64,000 nucleotides of DNA. It comes from Pantoea sp. 1.19 (lineage in GTDB: Bacteria > Pseudomonadota > Gammaproteobacteria > Enterobacterales > Enterobacteriaceae). Position 1 is the first letter of the stretch, and each line of letters begins with the position of its first letter. The notes beneath the pieces were generated by a model that was not told where the DNA came from, made no database searches, and saw nothing but the letters and a program-made list of their open reading frames with translations. Shown here one piece after another: positions 37,483-52,180 of this stretch. The DNA is taken from NCBI RefSeq assembly GCF_001922585.1, contig NZ_MRBS01000001.1, positions 545,694 through 609,693 of the forward strand, in the 5' to 3' direction. The position numbers and the translations under genes are program-made.

Positions 37483-38661
37483 ATGGAGAACGCTAATAAA
37501 TTATTTATCTTCTTAATTACTACTGAGATCATAATTGGTGGAGGCGGGAGATTACTGGATCCTCTTGGCCTATTTCCATTAAGGTATCTCTTTTTTGCTA
37601 TATCCTTTGTTTTTTTAATTCTTAATTTCATTACTGGCTATAATACAATAAGTAAAAAAATGTTTTTGTTTTTTTTATTGATTATGACTTTTCCTTTTTA
37701 TGGCGCATTGCTAGGAGCTATATATGGTCGGGATGTTAATGATATAGCGTTTGATTTACAACCCTATGCATACTCATTTTTTTTGTTATATATTTTTTCT
37801 TTAAAGCCTTCGTTAAAAGAATACTTATTTAATTACTTTATTAAATGCATAAAGTATTTCTCAATAATAACTTCATGTTTTTATATTTTTTATGTCATTC
37901 TTTTGCATGCGGGCTTTATAGATTTTATTAGATTTTACAATGTACTATCGCTAACTGATGAATTCTTTTTTAGACCTAGTGGCGCTTTTTTCTCAAAATC
38001 ATTCTTCTTTTTTGGGATTGCTTCCGTAATATTTTTCATTGAAAGGAAGTACTTTTTCACGTTATTGTTGCTTTTAGCTATATTGCTTACAGAAACTCGT
38101 GGAGTGTTCTTGTTTGCATGCCTTGCAATTCTAGCTACAAGTTTTAGACTGAATAAGATGTATATTAACCTGTTAGTTGTAATGGTTGGCTTACTCTCTT
38201 TTTTAGCTTTGATGGTTTTGGTTGGGGACAGGGGCGGAGATTCCGACTCGGTTAGAATTAACGATTGGAACTATTTCATTGCAAACTCCAACTTAACATC
38301 TTTAATTTTCGGTACAGGCTTTGGTACTCATTTTTTTGAAAGGCTAAGGATAGAGGTAGTACCTCTTGAAATTCTTCAGAAGACCGGTCTTATAGGTGTT
38401 GTCGTATCGATACTACCCGTACTTCTACTCATTAGAAAAGGGTTTAATAAATTAGCCAGAAACACAGACTTGGTAATGTCAGGAATACTCATATTCAGCT
38501 TGGGTGTTTCAATTACTAATCCTTTTTTGTATACTCCCATGGGTATTTTTGTGCTTGGTGTTTCGGCTATTGCTATTTTGAGTGAAAAAAGTGCCAAAGA
38601 TGAATTAAGTAAAGGCTCACTCAAAAGAGGCCGAAATATTAAAACCGGTTATATAGGCTAA
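37483..38661 (+). CDS. wzy: O-antigen polymerase (Wzy)
   Basis: A 392-residue protein with about ten to twelve membrane helices and a periplasmic loop containing GDRGGDSDSVRINDWNYF, followed by LIFGTGFGTHF, a pattern seen in the O-antigen ligase/polymerase family (Wzy_C-like). No other polymerase candidate exists in this cluster. It would join O-units at the periplasmic face, with chain length set by Wzz at 40326. It is the last AT-rich gene; the GC-rich gnd follows after 105 bp. Confidence 0.82.
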   Translation: MENANKLFIFLITTEIIIGGGGRLLDPLGLFPLRYLFFAISFVFLILNFITGYNTISKKMFLFFLLIMTFPFYGALLGAIYGRDVNDIAFDLQPYAYSFFLLYIFSLKPSLKEYLFNYFIKCIKYFSIITSCFYIFYVILLHAGFIDFIRFYNVLSLTDEFFFRPSGAFFSKSFFFFGIASVIFFIERKYFFTLLLLLAILLTETRGVFLFACLAILATSFRLNKMYINLLVVMVGLLSFLALMVLVGDRGGDSDSVRINDWNYFIANSNLTSLIFGTGFGTHFFERLRIEVVPLEILQKTGLIGVVVSILPVLLLIRKGFNKLARNTDLVMSGILIFSLGVSITNPFLYTPMGIFVLGVSAIAILSEKSAKDELSKGSLKRGRNIKTGYIG

Positions 38662-38766
38662 ATTAGTCTTTTGCACCAATTGCTATCTTCAAGCAAGAAA
38701 AATGAGTTACTATTAAAGCCTTGTGGTATCAATCAACACCATAGAACTTCCAGACAGGAGTATGTA

Positions 38767-40173
38767 ATGTCCAAGCAACAAATCGGCGTTGTGGGTATGG
38801 CGGTAATGGGCCGCAACCTGGCACTCAACATCGAGAGCCGCGGCTACACGGTCTCTATCTTCAACCGCTCGCGCGAGAAAACCGACGAGGTGATGGCGGA
38901 GAACCCGGGCAAGAAACTGGCGCCGTTTTACAGCGTGGAAGCCTTTGTCGAATCACTGGAGAAGCCGCGCCGCATTCTGCTGATGGTGCAGGCGGGTGAA
39001 GCCACCGACAAGACCATCGCGTCGCTGATCCCGCACCTTGATAAGGGCGATATCCTGATCGACGGCGGTAACACCTTCTATAAAGACACCATCCGCCGCA
39101 ATAAAGAGCTGTCTGAGCAGGGCTTTAACTTTATCGGCACCGGCGTCTCCGGCGGCGAAGAGGGCGCGCTGAAGGGCCCGTCCATTATGCCGGGCGGGCA
39201 GAAAGAGGCCTACGAGCTGGTCGCTCCGATTCTGGACAAGATTGCCGCCCGCGCCGACGGCGAAGCCTGCGTCGCCTACATGGGGCCGGACGGTGCCGGT
39301 CACTACGTCAAGATGGTGCACAACGGCATTGAATACGGCGATATGCAGCTGATTGCCGAAGCCTACGCGCTGCTGAAAAACGCCCTGAACCTGAGCAACG
39401 ACGAGCTGGCGAAAACCTTCAGCGAGTGGAACGCCGGCGAGCTGAGCAGCTACCTGATCGATATCACCAAGGATATCTTCACCAAAAAAGATGAGCAGGG
39501 TCACTACCTGGTCGACGTGATTCTGGATGAGGCGGCCAACAAAGGCACCGGCAAGTGGACCAGCCAGAGCTCGCTGGATCTCGGCGAGCCGCTGTCGCTT
39601 ATCACCGAATCGGTGTTTGCCCGCTACCTCTCCTCGCTGAAGGCCCAGCGCGTGGCGGCGTCGAAAGTGCTGACCGGCCCGCAGGTGACGCCGTTCACCG
39701 GCGACAAGGCCGCGTTTATTGAGAAAGTGCGTCGCGCGCTGTACCTCGGTAAAATCGTCTCCTATGCGCAAGGCTTCTCGCAGCTGAAGGCCGCCTCCAC
39801 CGAGAACAACTGGAACCTGCACTACGGCGAAATCGCCAAGATTTTCCGCGCCGGCTGCATCATCCGCGCCCAGTTCCTGCAGAAGATAACCGATGCCTAC
39901 GCCGATAACGCGGATATCGCCAACCTGCTGCTGGCGCCGTACTTTAAAAACGTGGCCGATGAGTACCAGCAGGCGCTGCGCGACGTGGTGGCCTATGCGG
40001 TGCAGAACGGGATCCCCACCCCGACCTTCTCTGCGGCCATCGCCTACTACGACAGCTACCGCTCCGCGGTGCTGCCGGCCAACCTGATTCAGGCCCAGCG
40101 CGACTACTTCGGCGCGCACACGTACAAGCGCATCGATAAAGAGGGCGTTTTCCACACCGAGTGGATGGAATAA
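38767..40173 (+). CDS. gnd: 6-phosphogluconate dehydrogenase, decarboxylating
   Basis: Oxidative pentose phosphate enzyme: 6-phosphogluconate plus NADP to ribulose-5-phosphate, CO2 and NADPH. The 468-residue protein matches the family exactly: [20 protein letters not shown] (dinucleotide fold), [20 protein letters not shown] and [20 protein letters not shown] (catalytic Lys and Asn). ATG at 38767 follows CAGGAG. It is the usual anchor at one edge of enteric O-antigen loci; GC-rich, unlike the genes just upstream, and ends at a strong terminator. Confidence 0.97.
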   Translation: MSKQQIGVVGMAVMGRNLALNIESRGYTVSIFNRSREKTDEVMAENPGKKLAPFYSVEAFVESLEKPRRILLMVQAGEATDKTIASLIPHLDKGDILIDGGNTFYKDTIRRNKELSEQGFNFIGTGVSGGEEGALKGPSIMPGGQKEAYELVAPILDKIAARADGEACVAYMGPDGAGHYVKMVHNGIEYGDMQLIAEAYALLKNALNLSNDELAKTFSEWNAGELSSYLIDITKDIFTKKDEQGHYLVDVILDEAANKGTGKWTSQSSLDLGEPLSLITESVFARYLSSLKAQRVAASKVLTGPQVTPFTGDKAAFIEKVRRALYLGKIVSYAQGFSQLKAASTENNWNLHYGEIAKIFRAGCIIRAQFLQKITDAYADNADIANLLLAPYFKNVADEYQQALRDVVAYAVQNGIPTPTFSAAIAYYDSYRSAVLPANLIQAQRDYFGAHTYKRIDKEGVFHTEWME

Positions 40174-40193
40174 GCCGGTCACATTTGTAAAAA

Positions 40194-40219
40194 AACCTCC
40201 CGCCGGGAGGTTTTTTTTT
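40194..40219 (+). terminator. Rho-independent terminator after gnd
   Basis: AAAACCTCCCGCCGGGAGG followed by a run of nine T; the stem is AACCTCCC/GGGAGGTT with a short loop. The A-tract also makes it functional on the other strand. Confidence 0.88.
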
Positions 40220-40325
40220 ACGAATTTTCAGACAATTCAGCTCGTTTTGCGCGCCGAAAATCTATACTTTATCCCACTTTGCAGTGTTTTTTTCGTGGAT
40301 AACTTTTTTACGGTGGCCCGCCCTG

Positions 40326-41336
40326 ATGAGCAAACATAACGATAACCTTCCCGACCCCTCCGCCCTGCGGCAAACCTTCTACAACCAGGACGACGAGCTG
40401 GATCTGCTCGATCTGCTGGCCCAGCTGTGGCGCGGTAAAGCCTGGATCCTCGGCAGCGCGCTGGTCTGCCTGCTGCTGGCCGGCGTCTACCTGATGGTGG
40501 CTAAACAGAAGTGGACCTCCGAGGCGATCGTCACCCAGCCCAGCGCCGGCCAGGTGGCCAACTATAACGTCGCGCTGAACGTGCTGTACGCGCAGTATCC
40601 GCAGGATAAGCTGGGCATTGCCGATCTGCAGCAGCAGCTGTTTGGCCGCTTCAGCGCCTCGATGTATGCCGAGGCCAACGCGCTGCAAAACCTCGAAGAT
40701 CCGCTGAATCTGAAGGTTGAGCCGGTAACCAAAGGCGACAAAGAGCCGCTGAGCATCAAATACACCGGCGAGAGCGCCCGGCAGGCGCAGCAGCAGGTGA
40801 CCCACTACATTAAAATCGTCAACGATCAGGTGGTGGATGACTACGGCGCGGACATCAGGCGCAACCTGGCGGTGAAGGAGCGCGAGCTGAAGGACTCGCT
40901 GGCCTCCAAAGAGAAGGTGCTGGAAGATAAGAAGCAGCAGCGGCTGGACGTGCTGCGTCAGGCGCTGAAAATTGCCGAGGCGGCAAACATCAGCGAATCG
41001 CGTCTGACCCAGGCGGAGTTCCTCTCCGATGACACCCTCTATCTGCTGGGGTCGAAGCCGCTGGCGGCAATGATCGCCAATGAATCCACCAAGCCGCTGG
41101 CGTTTGACGATGACTACTACGCCACCAAGCGCGCGCTGTCGGCGATTCAGACCCTGAAGATTCAGGTGGATAACCTGCAGTCGTTCCGCTACATCATGCA
41201 GCCGGACCTGCCAATCCGCCGCGACAGCCCGAAAAAGGCGCTGGTCATCGTGCTGGCGGTGCTGCTGGGCGGCATGCTGGGCGCCGGCATTGTGCTGGGG
41301 CGCAATCTGCTGGCTAATTATCAGCGGCGTAACTAA
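40326..41336 (+). CDS. wzz: O-antigen chain-length determinant Wzz
   Basis: PCP-1 protein (336 residues) that sets the modal length of O-antigen. Residues ~25-45 form the first helix within DLLDLLAQLWRGKAWILGSA, a periplasmic coiled-coil region follows, and the second helix near the C-terminus has the Pro-rich lead-in DLPIRRDSPKKALVIVL. ATG at 40326 gives the family start. The protein ends in QRRN, where the second copy of the gene's end, at 44426-44554, ends in QRRTLP; the last codons were therefore replaced when the gtr island was inserted. Confidence 0.93.
   Translation: MSKHNDNLPDPSALRQTFYNQDDELDLLDLLAQLWRGKAWILGSALVCLLLAGVYLMVAKQKWTSEAIVTQPSAGQVANYNVALNVLYAQYPQDKLGIADLQQQLFGRFSASMYAEANALQNLEDPLNLKVEPVTKGDKEPLSIKYTGESARQAQQQVTHYIKIVNDQVVDDYGADIRRNLAVKERELKDSLASKEKVLEDKKQQRLDVLRQALKIAEAANISESRLTQAEFLSDDTLYLLGSKPLAAMIANESTKPLAFDDDYYATKRALSAIQTLKIQVDNLQSFRYIMQPDLPIRRDSPKKALVIVLAVLLGGMLGAGIVLGRNLLANYQRRN
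41201..41329 (+). repeat. 129-bp direct repeat, left copy (3' end of wzz)
   Basis: Identical to 44426-44554 except at about one position (a T/C difference in the GGCAT-GTGCTGG segment). Left boundary GCCGGACCTGCCAATCC, right boundary ATCAGCGGCG. It codes for the Pro-rich motif and second membrane helix of Wzz. Confidence 0.95.
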
Positions 41337-41363
41337 TTCTACACACTAATATAAATAGTGCGC

Positions 41364-42677
41364 CTAGCGGCGCACATGACCAAATAAAAATTTGATAACC
41401 ATGCACAATGAAATAAATATAATCAGGTCAAAAGAATAGTTCATGGTAAATAAATGCTTGTTTAAGTCACGATAGCCTTCTCCCAGAAAACTTATATAGA
41501 ATTGTGAAAGGGATAATGAACTTAAGAAAAAGAGGGAAGTGGCATATCGTTTTTTATACAATACCAGAGATACAATCATCAAAAAGAAAGACAGAGGTAT
41601 TCTCAGGTCTTTTAATAACATGTCTTTAACCTCCTGAACTTTTATCAGCCATCCTCCTTTGCTATTTATAAGCTTAATTGATTTGAAAACGTGAAAGTAA
41701 TCTTCAGAAAGCTGGCTTTTGATTCCGGTATCAAATGGAAGTTTTAAAAGAATAACTGGGTTTTTTAAAATTAAAATCAGGCTATCCTTTAAACCATGAT
41801 CTGCGGTAGAGTTATAACAACTTTCTCCTATTTGAGTTGAAATAGCCCCTTTGTCTAGATCGAACTCATTGCCCCATGCATCAATACCGATACATTTTTC
41901 GTCTGCCCAGGAGGGATTTTGTTTGTGATTAATTTTATTATAGAGGAGAGTTCCAAAATATAAAGAATGATAACTGTTTACCTTCGTTGCGCTTGGTGAG
42001 AAAACAGAAAATGAAATGGCGATCAGTAGCGATAACAGCAGGGATAAGTGTAATTTTATATTACTGTTTTTCTTGAAAATGAACTCACAAAAAGAGACTA
42101 AAATAGGTACATAAAAAAACTGTGATTTCGCAGTCGCTATTATTGCAGTAGCGCTAACCATTATGATGAAGTCAAAATTAGAACGTTTCTCTTTTATGAG
42201 CATAACCAGAATCAGAGGTATAAGGGTGATTACGATCTGCTCTTGATAAAATGCTGTGAATTGCGAAAGAATCGAGGGTGTGATCAAAGGGATTATCAGG
42301 AAAGGGAAAAATAGAATGAAAATCCTTTTTTTTATAATCTCTTTGAATAACATATAAAGGAATAAGATATAGATTAGTTTAGATAATGACGCCCATATTC
42401 TCAGGTCGAAACTATGCGTAAAAAATGAGATAATATAAGCATAGCCATACAATATGAAACTGAATGAACTCTTATAGTCATATGAAAGTATGTGATTGAA
42501 ACTATCCCTCATCGGATAGATTAAAACATCATCGGTGGAAAATTGTGCTATTCCTTGCATAAAAGGAGTGATGGCTCTATCAAAGTCACCCGTGTTAAAC
42601 ATCCATACATCTATGCTTTCATGACAAACAAATAAAAATAATACTGTAATAAAAATATTGGTTGCTAACTTTGTCAT
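41364..42677 (-). CDS. GtrC-like serotype-specific glycosyltransferase, membrane protein
   Basis: A 437-residue protein with about ten membrane helices and a large periplasmic loop around residues 230-330 (two Cys, [19 protein letters not shown]). An N-terminal [12 protein letters not shown] loop with the acidic Asp pattern of GT-C enzymes is visible. It overlaps gtrB by four bases. In gtr operons the third, variable gene transfers glucose or another sugar from the undecaprenyl carrier flipped by GtrA to the O-antigen in the periplasm. The specific modification cannot be told, so no symbol is given. AT-rich. Confidence 0.8.
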   Translation of the reverse strand: MTKLATNIFITVLFLFVCHESIDVWMFNTGDFDRAITPFMQGIAQFSTDDVLIYPMRDSFNHILSYDYKSSFSFILYGYAYIISFFTHSFDLRIWASLSKLIYILFLYMLFKEIIKKRIFILFFPFLIIPLITPSILSQFTAFYQEQIVITLIPLILVMLIKEKRSNFDFIIMVSATAIIATAKSQFFYVPILVSFCEFIFKKNSNIKLHLSLLLSLLIAISFSVFSPSATKVNSYHSLYFGTLLYNKINHKQNPSWADEKCIGIDAWGNEFDLDKGAISTQIGESCYNSTADHGLKDSLILILKNPVILLKLPFDTGIKSQLSEDYFHVFKSIKLINSKGGWLIKVQEVKDMLLKDLRIPLSFFLMIVSLVLYKKRYATSLFFLSSLSLSQFYISFLGEGYRDLNKHLFTMNYSFDLIIFISLCMVIKFLFGHVRR

Positions 42678-43594
42678 TTCACATCTCTTTTTAAAATGTA
42701 TTTAGGTCTACTTTTCACTTCAACGTAGATACGTCCAATATATTCGCCCAGGACACCAATCCCAATAAGCTGAACTCCACCTAAAAATAGAATCGATACC
42801 AAAATTGAAGGATATCCCCTAACTGCATTACCAAAGGCAATGGTGTCGAAAATCATCCATGCACCATAAACAAAGGCTATCCCGGCTACCAATAACCCAA
42901 TATAGGTCCACATACGAAGAGGGAAGGTCGAAAAACTAGTAATGCCTTCAAGGGCGAGGTTCCACAGCTTCCAGCCGTTAAACTTGGAGTCTCCGGCAAC
43001 TCTCTCGGCTCTGGAGTATTCAACCACATCAGTCCGTCCGCCGACCCAACTAAGAACCCCTTTCATAAACAGATTTCGCTCAGGAAGAAGCTTAATGCTC
43101 TCCACTATAGCCCGTGACATCAGGCGAAAATCACCGACGTTCTCTTCAATTTTTGGATTGCTAATTTTATTATGCAGTTTGTAGAACCATTCGGCGGTTT
43201 TACGCTTCAGTCGCCCATCGGTTGATCTGTCCGTGCGTTTTGCAAGAACCATATCTGCACCCGCCTGCCATTTCTCAATCAGCTTAGGGATAACATCAAT
43301 AGGATCCTGCAGATCTACATCGATAGGGATTATGGCTTCGCCCGTGGCGTGCTCCAGCCCGGCAAACAGCGCCGGCTCTTTGCCGAAGTTGCGCGTAAAT
43401 GACAAAGCAACCACTAGCGGATCGGCAATCGCTAAAGAATCAATAATTGACTCGGTGGCATCCTTACTGCCGTCGTTAATAAAGATTATCTCAACTTCAT
43501 GCTGCCTGAGCTCTCCAAATTCGCGTACTGCTTTATAGAAGATAGGGATAGCATCTTCTTCATTAAAAACCGGAACAACCAGAGATATTTTCAT
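42674..43594 (-). CDS. gtrB: Bactoprenol glucosyl transferase GtrB
   Basis: A 306-residue GT2 enzyme that links glucose to undecaprenyl phosphate. [50 protein letters not shown] and [10 protein letters not shown] are the polyprenol-phosphate hexosyltransferase motifs; two helices near residues 230-290 anchor it. It is coupled by 4-bp overlaps to gtrA upstream and the specific transferase downstream. Similar proteins occur in Shigella and Salmonella serotype-converting phages. Confidence 0.93.
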   Translation of the reverse strand: MKISLVVPVFNEEDAIPIFYKAVREFGELRQHEVEIIFINDGSKDATESIIDSLAIADPLVVALSFTRNFGKEPALFAGLEHATGEAIIPIDVDLQDPIDVIPKLIEKWQAGADMVLAKRTDRSTDGRLKRKTAEWFYKLHNKISNPKIEENVGDFRLMSRAIVESIKLLPERNLFMKGVLSWVGGRTDVVEYSRAERVAGDSKFNGWKLWNLALEGITSFSTFPLRMWTYIGLLVAGIAFVYGAWMIFDTIAFGNAVRGYPSILVSILFLGGVQLIGIGVLGEYIGRIYVEVKSRPKYILKRDVK

Positions 43595-43953
43595 TTCGAT
43601 TCCCTGAACACTATATACTTGGAATAAATAAACCCGCAGACGAGACTAATTGCAGAAAAACCCGCCAGTGTGATCAGCGTCGGCATTGCACATTTGTCAG
43701 CTACCCAGCCGACCAGCGCAGCTGTGCTGCCCATGAATACCACGTACAGCATGTAGCGCAACGTCGTGGTTTCGCTGTTAAACGTCCATTTTGCATTGGC
43801 GAAAAAAGAGAAGGTTACCGCGATGCAAAATGCACCAAAGTTCGCCAGCGCCTGGCTGACCCCAGCGGTATGCAGAATCACATAAAATGCTACCCAGTGG
43901 ATTGCGGTGTTGAGCACCCCAATCGAGAGGTATCGCGCAAAAAGCTTGAACAT
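43591..43953 (-). CDS. gtrA: Bactoprenol-linked glucose translocase GtrA
   Basis: A 120-residue protein with four membrane helices of the GtrA family, thought to flip undecaprenyl-phosphate-glucose to the periplasm. The N-terminus [19 protein letters not shown] and the NAKWTFNSE loop before the third helix are typical. It is the first gene of the gtr operon; the 340 bp upstream contains the direct repeat GATAGGTTTA (44086-44095 and 44105-44114) but no GATC cluster. Confidence 0.9.
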   Translation of the reverse strand: MFKLFARYLSIGVLNTAIHWVAFYVILHTAGVSQALANFGAFCIAVTFSFFANAKWTFNSETTTLRYMLYVVFMGSTAALVGWVADKCAMPTLITLAGFSAISLVCGFIYSKYIVFRESK

Positions 43954-44292
43954 AGGTTTACTCTGAAAAAATTTGCTGATAATGCTACCATCGAATACGC
44001 GTATAGCAAGGATTTGTAAATCATTTTATCAATGTTTTAGCATGGTTTGTCGTTTTAAGCCTGCAGCCTGGTAATCAATTTAACCGATAGGTTTATCTCT
44101 TTTTGATAGGTTTAGCCAATGAATAATCGATGGTTTTACTCATCGATTAAGAGGGCCGGAATTGTTCTGGACGAAAATGCATTACCGGTTGAGCGGCAGT
44201 GAGGAACGAGACACGAGGTTTGACGTGTGCACTGTTTGAACTGGGCCAGCATAGTGGGCGACTGAGTGTGTGAACTCAAAAAAGTGACTCAC

Positions 44293-44405
44293 ATGACGAA
44301 GCCGGCATTAACTATAAAGAAGATGCGTGAGCATAATACGGCCGAATTTCGCCATGAACTCCTGAATCTTGCTGAGCGTATATCGGTGTGACGACCGTGC
44401 GTAAG
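44293..44405 (+). pseudogene. Fragment of an IS3-family transposase OrfA
   Basis: The 32-codon frame from ATG at 44293 reads MTKPALTIKKMREHNTAEFR and then HELLNLAERISV, matching the first residues of IS3-family (IS911-like) OrfA proteins, which begin with this helix-turn-helix domain. A dinucleotide insertion near 44380 (ATAT in place of AT) shifts the frame; without it the sequence would continue AERIGVTT. The rest of the element is missing: 20 bp later the wzz repeat begins. It marks the right edge of the gtr island. Confidence 0.7.
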
Positions 44406-44425
44406 ACACTGAGCGACCCATCTTC

Positions 44426-44554
44426 GCCGGACCTGCCAATCCGCCGCGACAGCCCGAAAAAGGCGCTGGTCATCGTGCTGGCGGTGCTGCTGGGCGGCAT
44501 GCTGGGCGCCGGCATCGTGCTGGGGCGCAATCTGCTGGCTAATTATCAGCGGCG
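44426..44554 (+). repeat. 129-bp direct repeat, right copy (ancestral wzz 3' end)
   Basis: Second copy of 41201-41329, exactly 3225 bp away. It continues into CACGCTGCCGTGA, giving the wzz ending QRRTLP-stop, and then into a terminator. This is the expected natural end of wzz before the gtr island was inserted. It has no start codon or upstream coding part and is not a gene. Confidence 0.93.
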
Positions 44555-44573
44555 CACGCTGCCGTGATCCCTG

Positions 44574-44598
44574 AACCGGCCGCTGGCCGGTTTTTTTT
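44574..44598 (+). terminator. Rho-independent terminator, probably the original wzz terminator
   Basis: AACCGGCC (44574-44581) pairs with GGCCGGTT (44585-44592), followed by eight T in all. It lies 19 bp after the ancestral wzz stop and is now 3.2 kb from the active gene. Confidence 0.87.
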
Positions 44599-44672
44599 GG
44601 CCTCGTGCCGGTCGCGCAGGCGGCGTTATCTGCGGGCGAATGAGCAGCAGTGCGCGCCGCTCTGAGGGTAAC

Positions 44673-44697
44673 AACCGGCCAGCTGGCCGGTTTTTTT
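44673..44697 (+). terminator. Second plus-strand terminator before hisIE
   Basis: AACCGGCCAGCTGGCCGGTT is a perfect 20-bp palindrome followed by a T-run to 44697. Its arms equal those of the hairpin at 44574, so one may have arisen from the other. The T-tract favours rightward transcripts; for the leftward his operon the flanking sequence is not T-rich. Confidence 0.78.
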
Positions 44698-44711
44698 ATG
44701 CGCTCGCCCGG

Positions 44712-45312
44712 TCAGCCATGCCGCTGGCGCAGGTTGGCAATGATGGCGCTCAGATCGAGATCCTGATCCTGCAGCAGCACCATCAGGTGATACAGCAGGT
44801 CCGAGGCCTCGTTGGTCAGCTCCTCGCGGTCGCGTACCGTAGCGGCCAGCGCGGTTTCGACGCCCTCTTCGCCGACCTTCTGCGCGATGCGCTTGGTGCC
44901 GCTGGCGTACAGCCGCGCGGTGTAGGAGCTCTGCGGATCGGCAGTTTTACGCGCCGCCAGCAGCTGCTCCAGCTGCCACAGAAAGGTCCACTCCGGCGCC
45001 GCCGGCGAGAAGCAGCTGCTGGTGCCGAGGTGGCAGGTCGGGCCAATCGGGTCGGCCAGAATCAGCAGGGTGTCGTTATCGCAGTCCGGGGTCAGGCTGC
45101 GGGCCTGCAAAAAGTGGCCGGAGCTCTCCCCCTTGGTCCACAGCCGCTGTTTGGTGCGCGAGTAGAAGGTGACGTGACCGCTCTGCAGCGTGGCCTCCAG
45201 CGCTTCGCGGGTCATATAGCCGTGCATCAGCACCTCGCCGGAGACCCGATGTTGCACAATGGCCGGCATCATACCGTCGGTTTTTTCCCAGTTAAGCCGG
45301 GCCAGCTGTTGC

Positions 45313-45323
<11 letters not shown>
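44712..45323 (-). CDS. hisI: Phosphoribosyl-AMP cyclohydrolase / phosphoribosyl-ATP pyrophosphatase
   Basis: Bifunctional HisIE catalysing the second and third steps of histidine synthesis. The N-terminal cyclohydrolase half has [20 protein letters not shown] and the metal-binding DCDNDTLL and GPTCH motifs; the C-terminal pyrophosphatase half has [13 protein letters not shown] and [12 protein letters not shown]. 203 residues, as in E. coli. A GTG start at 45323 is chosen: it gives the conserved (M)LTEQQ beginning and overlaps the end of hisF by 11 bases. Confidence 0.96.
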
Positions 45324-50866
<5,543 letters not shown>

Positions 50867-50869
50867 CTG

Positions 50870-51769
50870 TTACTCCATCATCTTCTCAATCGGCAGCACG
50901 AGGATCGAGCTGGCCCCCAGCGCCTTCAGTTTTTCCATGGTTTCCCAAAACAGGGTCTCGCTGCTGACCATGTGCATCGCGACCCGGCTCTGATCGTTGG
51001 CCAGCGGCAGGACCGTCGGGCGCTCGGCGCCGGGCAGCAGGCCAATCACCTCCTCCAGGCGCTCGCTCGGCGCGTGCAGCATGATGTATTTGGATTCGCG
51101 GGCTTTAATCACCCCCTGAATGCGGGTCATCAGCTTGTCGATCAGCGCCTGCTTGGCGTCGGGTATCTCGCCGTCGCGCTGGATAAGCACTGCTTTCGAA
51201 CGGTAGATCACCTCGACTTCGCGCAGGCCGTTAGCCTCAAGCGTAGCGCCGGTGGAGACCAGGTCGCAGATGGCATCGGCCAGCCCGGCGCGCGGCGCCA
51301 CTTCGACCGAGCCGTTCAGCAGACAGGATTTAAACGCCACGCCCTGCTTATCCAGATACTGCTTCAGCAGGTGCGGATAAGAGGTGGCAATGCGCGCGCG
51401 CTGCAGCGACTGCGGGCCGGCATAGGGGGCGTCGACCGGCATGGCGACCGAAAGGCGGCAGCCGCCAAAATCGAGGCGACGCAGGGTCAGGTAGCGCGGG
51501 TCATCGCCCTGAGCGCGGCGGCTCAGCAGCTCCTCTTCCAGCACGTTCTCCCCGATAATGCCGAGGTCCACCACGCCGTCCATCACCAGGCCAGGAATAT
51601 CGTCGTCACGCACGCGCAGGATATCGATCGGCATGTTTTCCGCGAAGGCGATCAGGCGCTGCTGCTGCAGGTTAATTTTGATGCCGCAGCGCGCCAGCAG
51701 TTCGCGTGAATCATCGCTTAAACGGCCGGATTTTTGCATAGCTATGCGTAAACGTGAATTATCTAACAT
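50870..51769 (-). CDS. hisG: ATP phosphoribosyltransferase
   Basis: First, feedback-inhibited step of histidine synthesis. The 299-residue long-form HisG begins [20 protein letters not shown], has [12 protein letters not shown], the PRPP loop [20 protein letters not shown] (E-x-V-S-T-G-A-T type) and the C-terminal regulatory ACT-like domain. The ATG at 51769 is the conserved start; the in-frame extension upstream lies in the attenuator. Confidence 0.97.
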   Translation of the reverse strand: MLDNSRLRIAMQKSGRLSDDSRELLARCGIKINLQQQRLIAFAENMPIDILRVRDDDIPGLVMDGVVDLGIIGENVLEEELLSRRAQGDDPRYLTLRRLDFGGCRLSVAMPVDAPYAGPQSLQRARIATSYPHLLKQYLDKQGVAFKSCLLNGSVEVAPRAGLADAICDLVSTGATLEANGLREVEVIYRSKAVLIQRDGEIPDAKQALIDKLMTRIQGVIKARESKYIMLHAPSERLEEVIGLLPGAERPTVLPLANDQSRVAMHMVSSETLFWETMEKLKALGASSILVLPIEKMME

Positions 51770-51836
51770 GGTGGTGCTGTCCTCTGTCTGCTTTTTGGGT
51801 GTCGCTGTAATGGTATTGTGCGTCGCCGTTCGGGCC

Positions 51837-51873
51837 AAAAAAAAGCCCCCGAAAGTGGCTCTTCCGGGGGCTT
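51837..51873 (-). terminator. his operon attenuator terminator
   Basis: On the minus strand AGCCCCCGGAAGAGCCACTT and then TCGGGGGCT form a GC-rich stem followed by a run of eight T. It lies between hisL and hisG and corresponds to the attenuator that forms when the leader peptide is translated without pause at the His codons. Confidence 0.93.
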
Positions 51874-51934
51874 CTGTCGCGCTCTGCACCGCTGGAAGAT
51901 CCTGAACGTCTTCCAGCACACATCGCCTGAAAGA

Positions 51935-51985
51935 CTAATCAGGGTGATGGTGATGACGGTGGCTGTTAAACTGAACGCGGCGCAT
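51935..51985 (-). CDS. hisL: his operon leader peptide
   Basis: A 16-residue peptide MRRVQFNSHRHHHHPD encoded 5' of hisG. The frame, position, N-terminal RVQF and C-terminal HHHHPD match enteric HisL. It has five histidines with the run broken as H-R-HHHH, where E. coli has seven in a row. Ribosome stalling at these codons when charged tRNA-His is scarce favours the antiterminator and expression of hisGDCBHAFI. Confidence 0.93.
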   Translation of the reverse strand: MRRVQFNSHRHHHHPD

Positions 51986-52023
51986 AATGATCTCGTATGA
52001 ATGACTATTCATTTGTGTCAATA

Positions 52024-52052
52024 AACCTAAACAAGTTACGTCAGATTGGCAA
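52024..52052 (-). promoter_or_regulatory. his operon promoter
   Basis: On the minus strand TTGCCA (52047-52052) and TAGGTT (52024-52029) are separated by exactly 17 bp. The spacing to hisL (about 40 bp) is right for a short leader transcript. Confidence 0.72.
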
Positions 52053-52180
52053 CCCTTTTTTGCACTGGATGACAGATTCTCATCTGCGGCGGGATTGTCT
52101 GCCCGCGGCGGCTGGCGTAGCCTGTAGTCCGTGCTGTAATGAATGAAGTGATTAACGCGCAATTCTACAAGGAGTGGGGC

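Noticed and set aside
41364..43953. gtr genes as part of an intact prophage
   Set aside because: No integrase, excisionase or structural phage gene is present; only the three gtr genes and a transposase fragment lie between the repeats.
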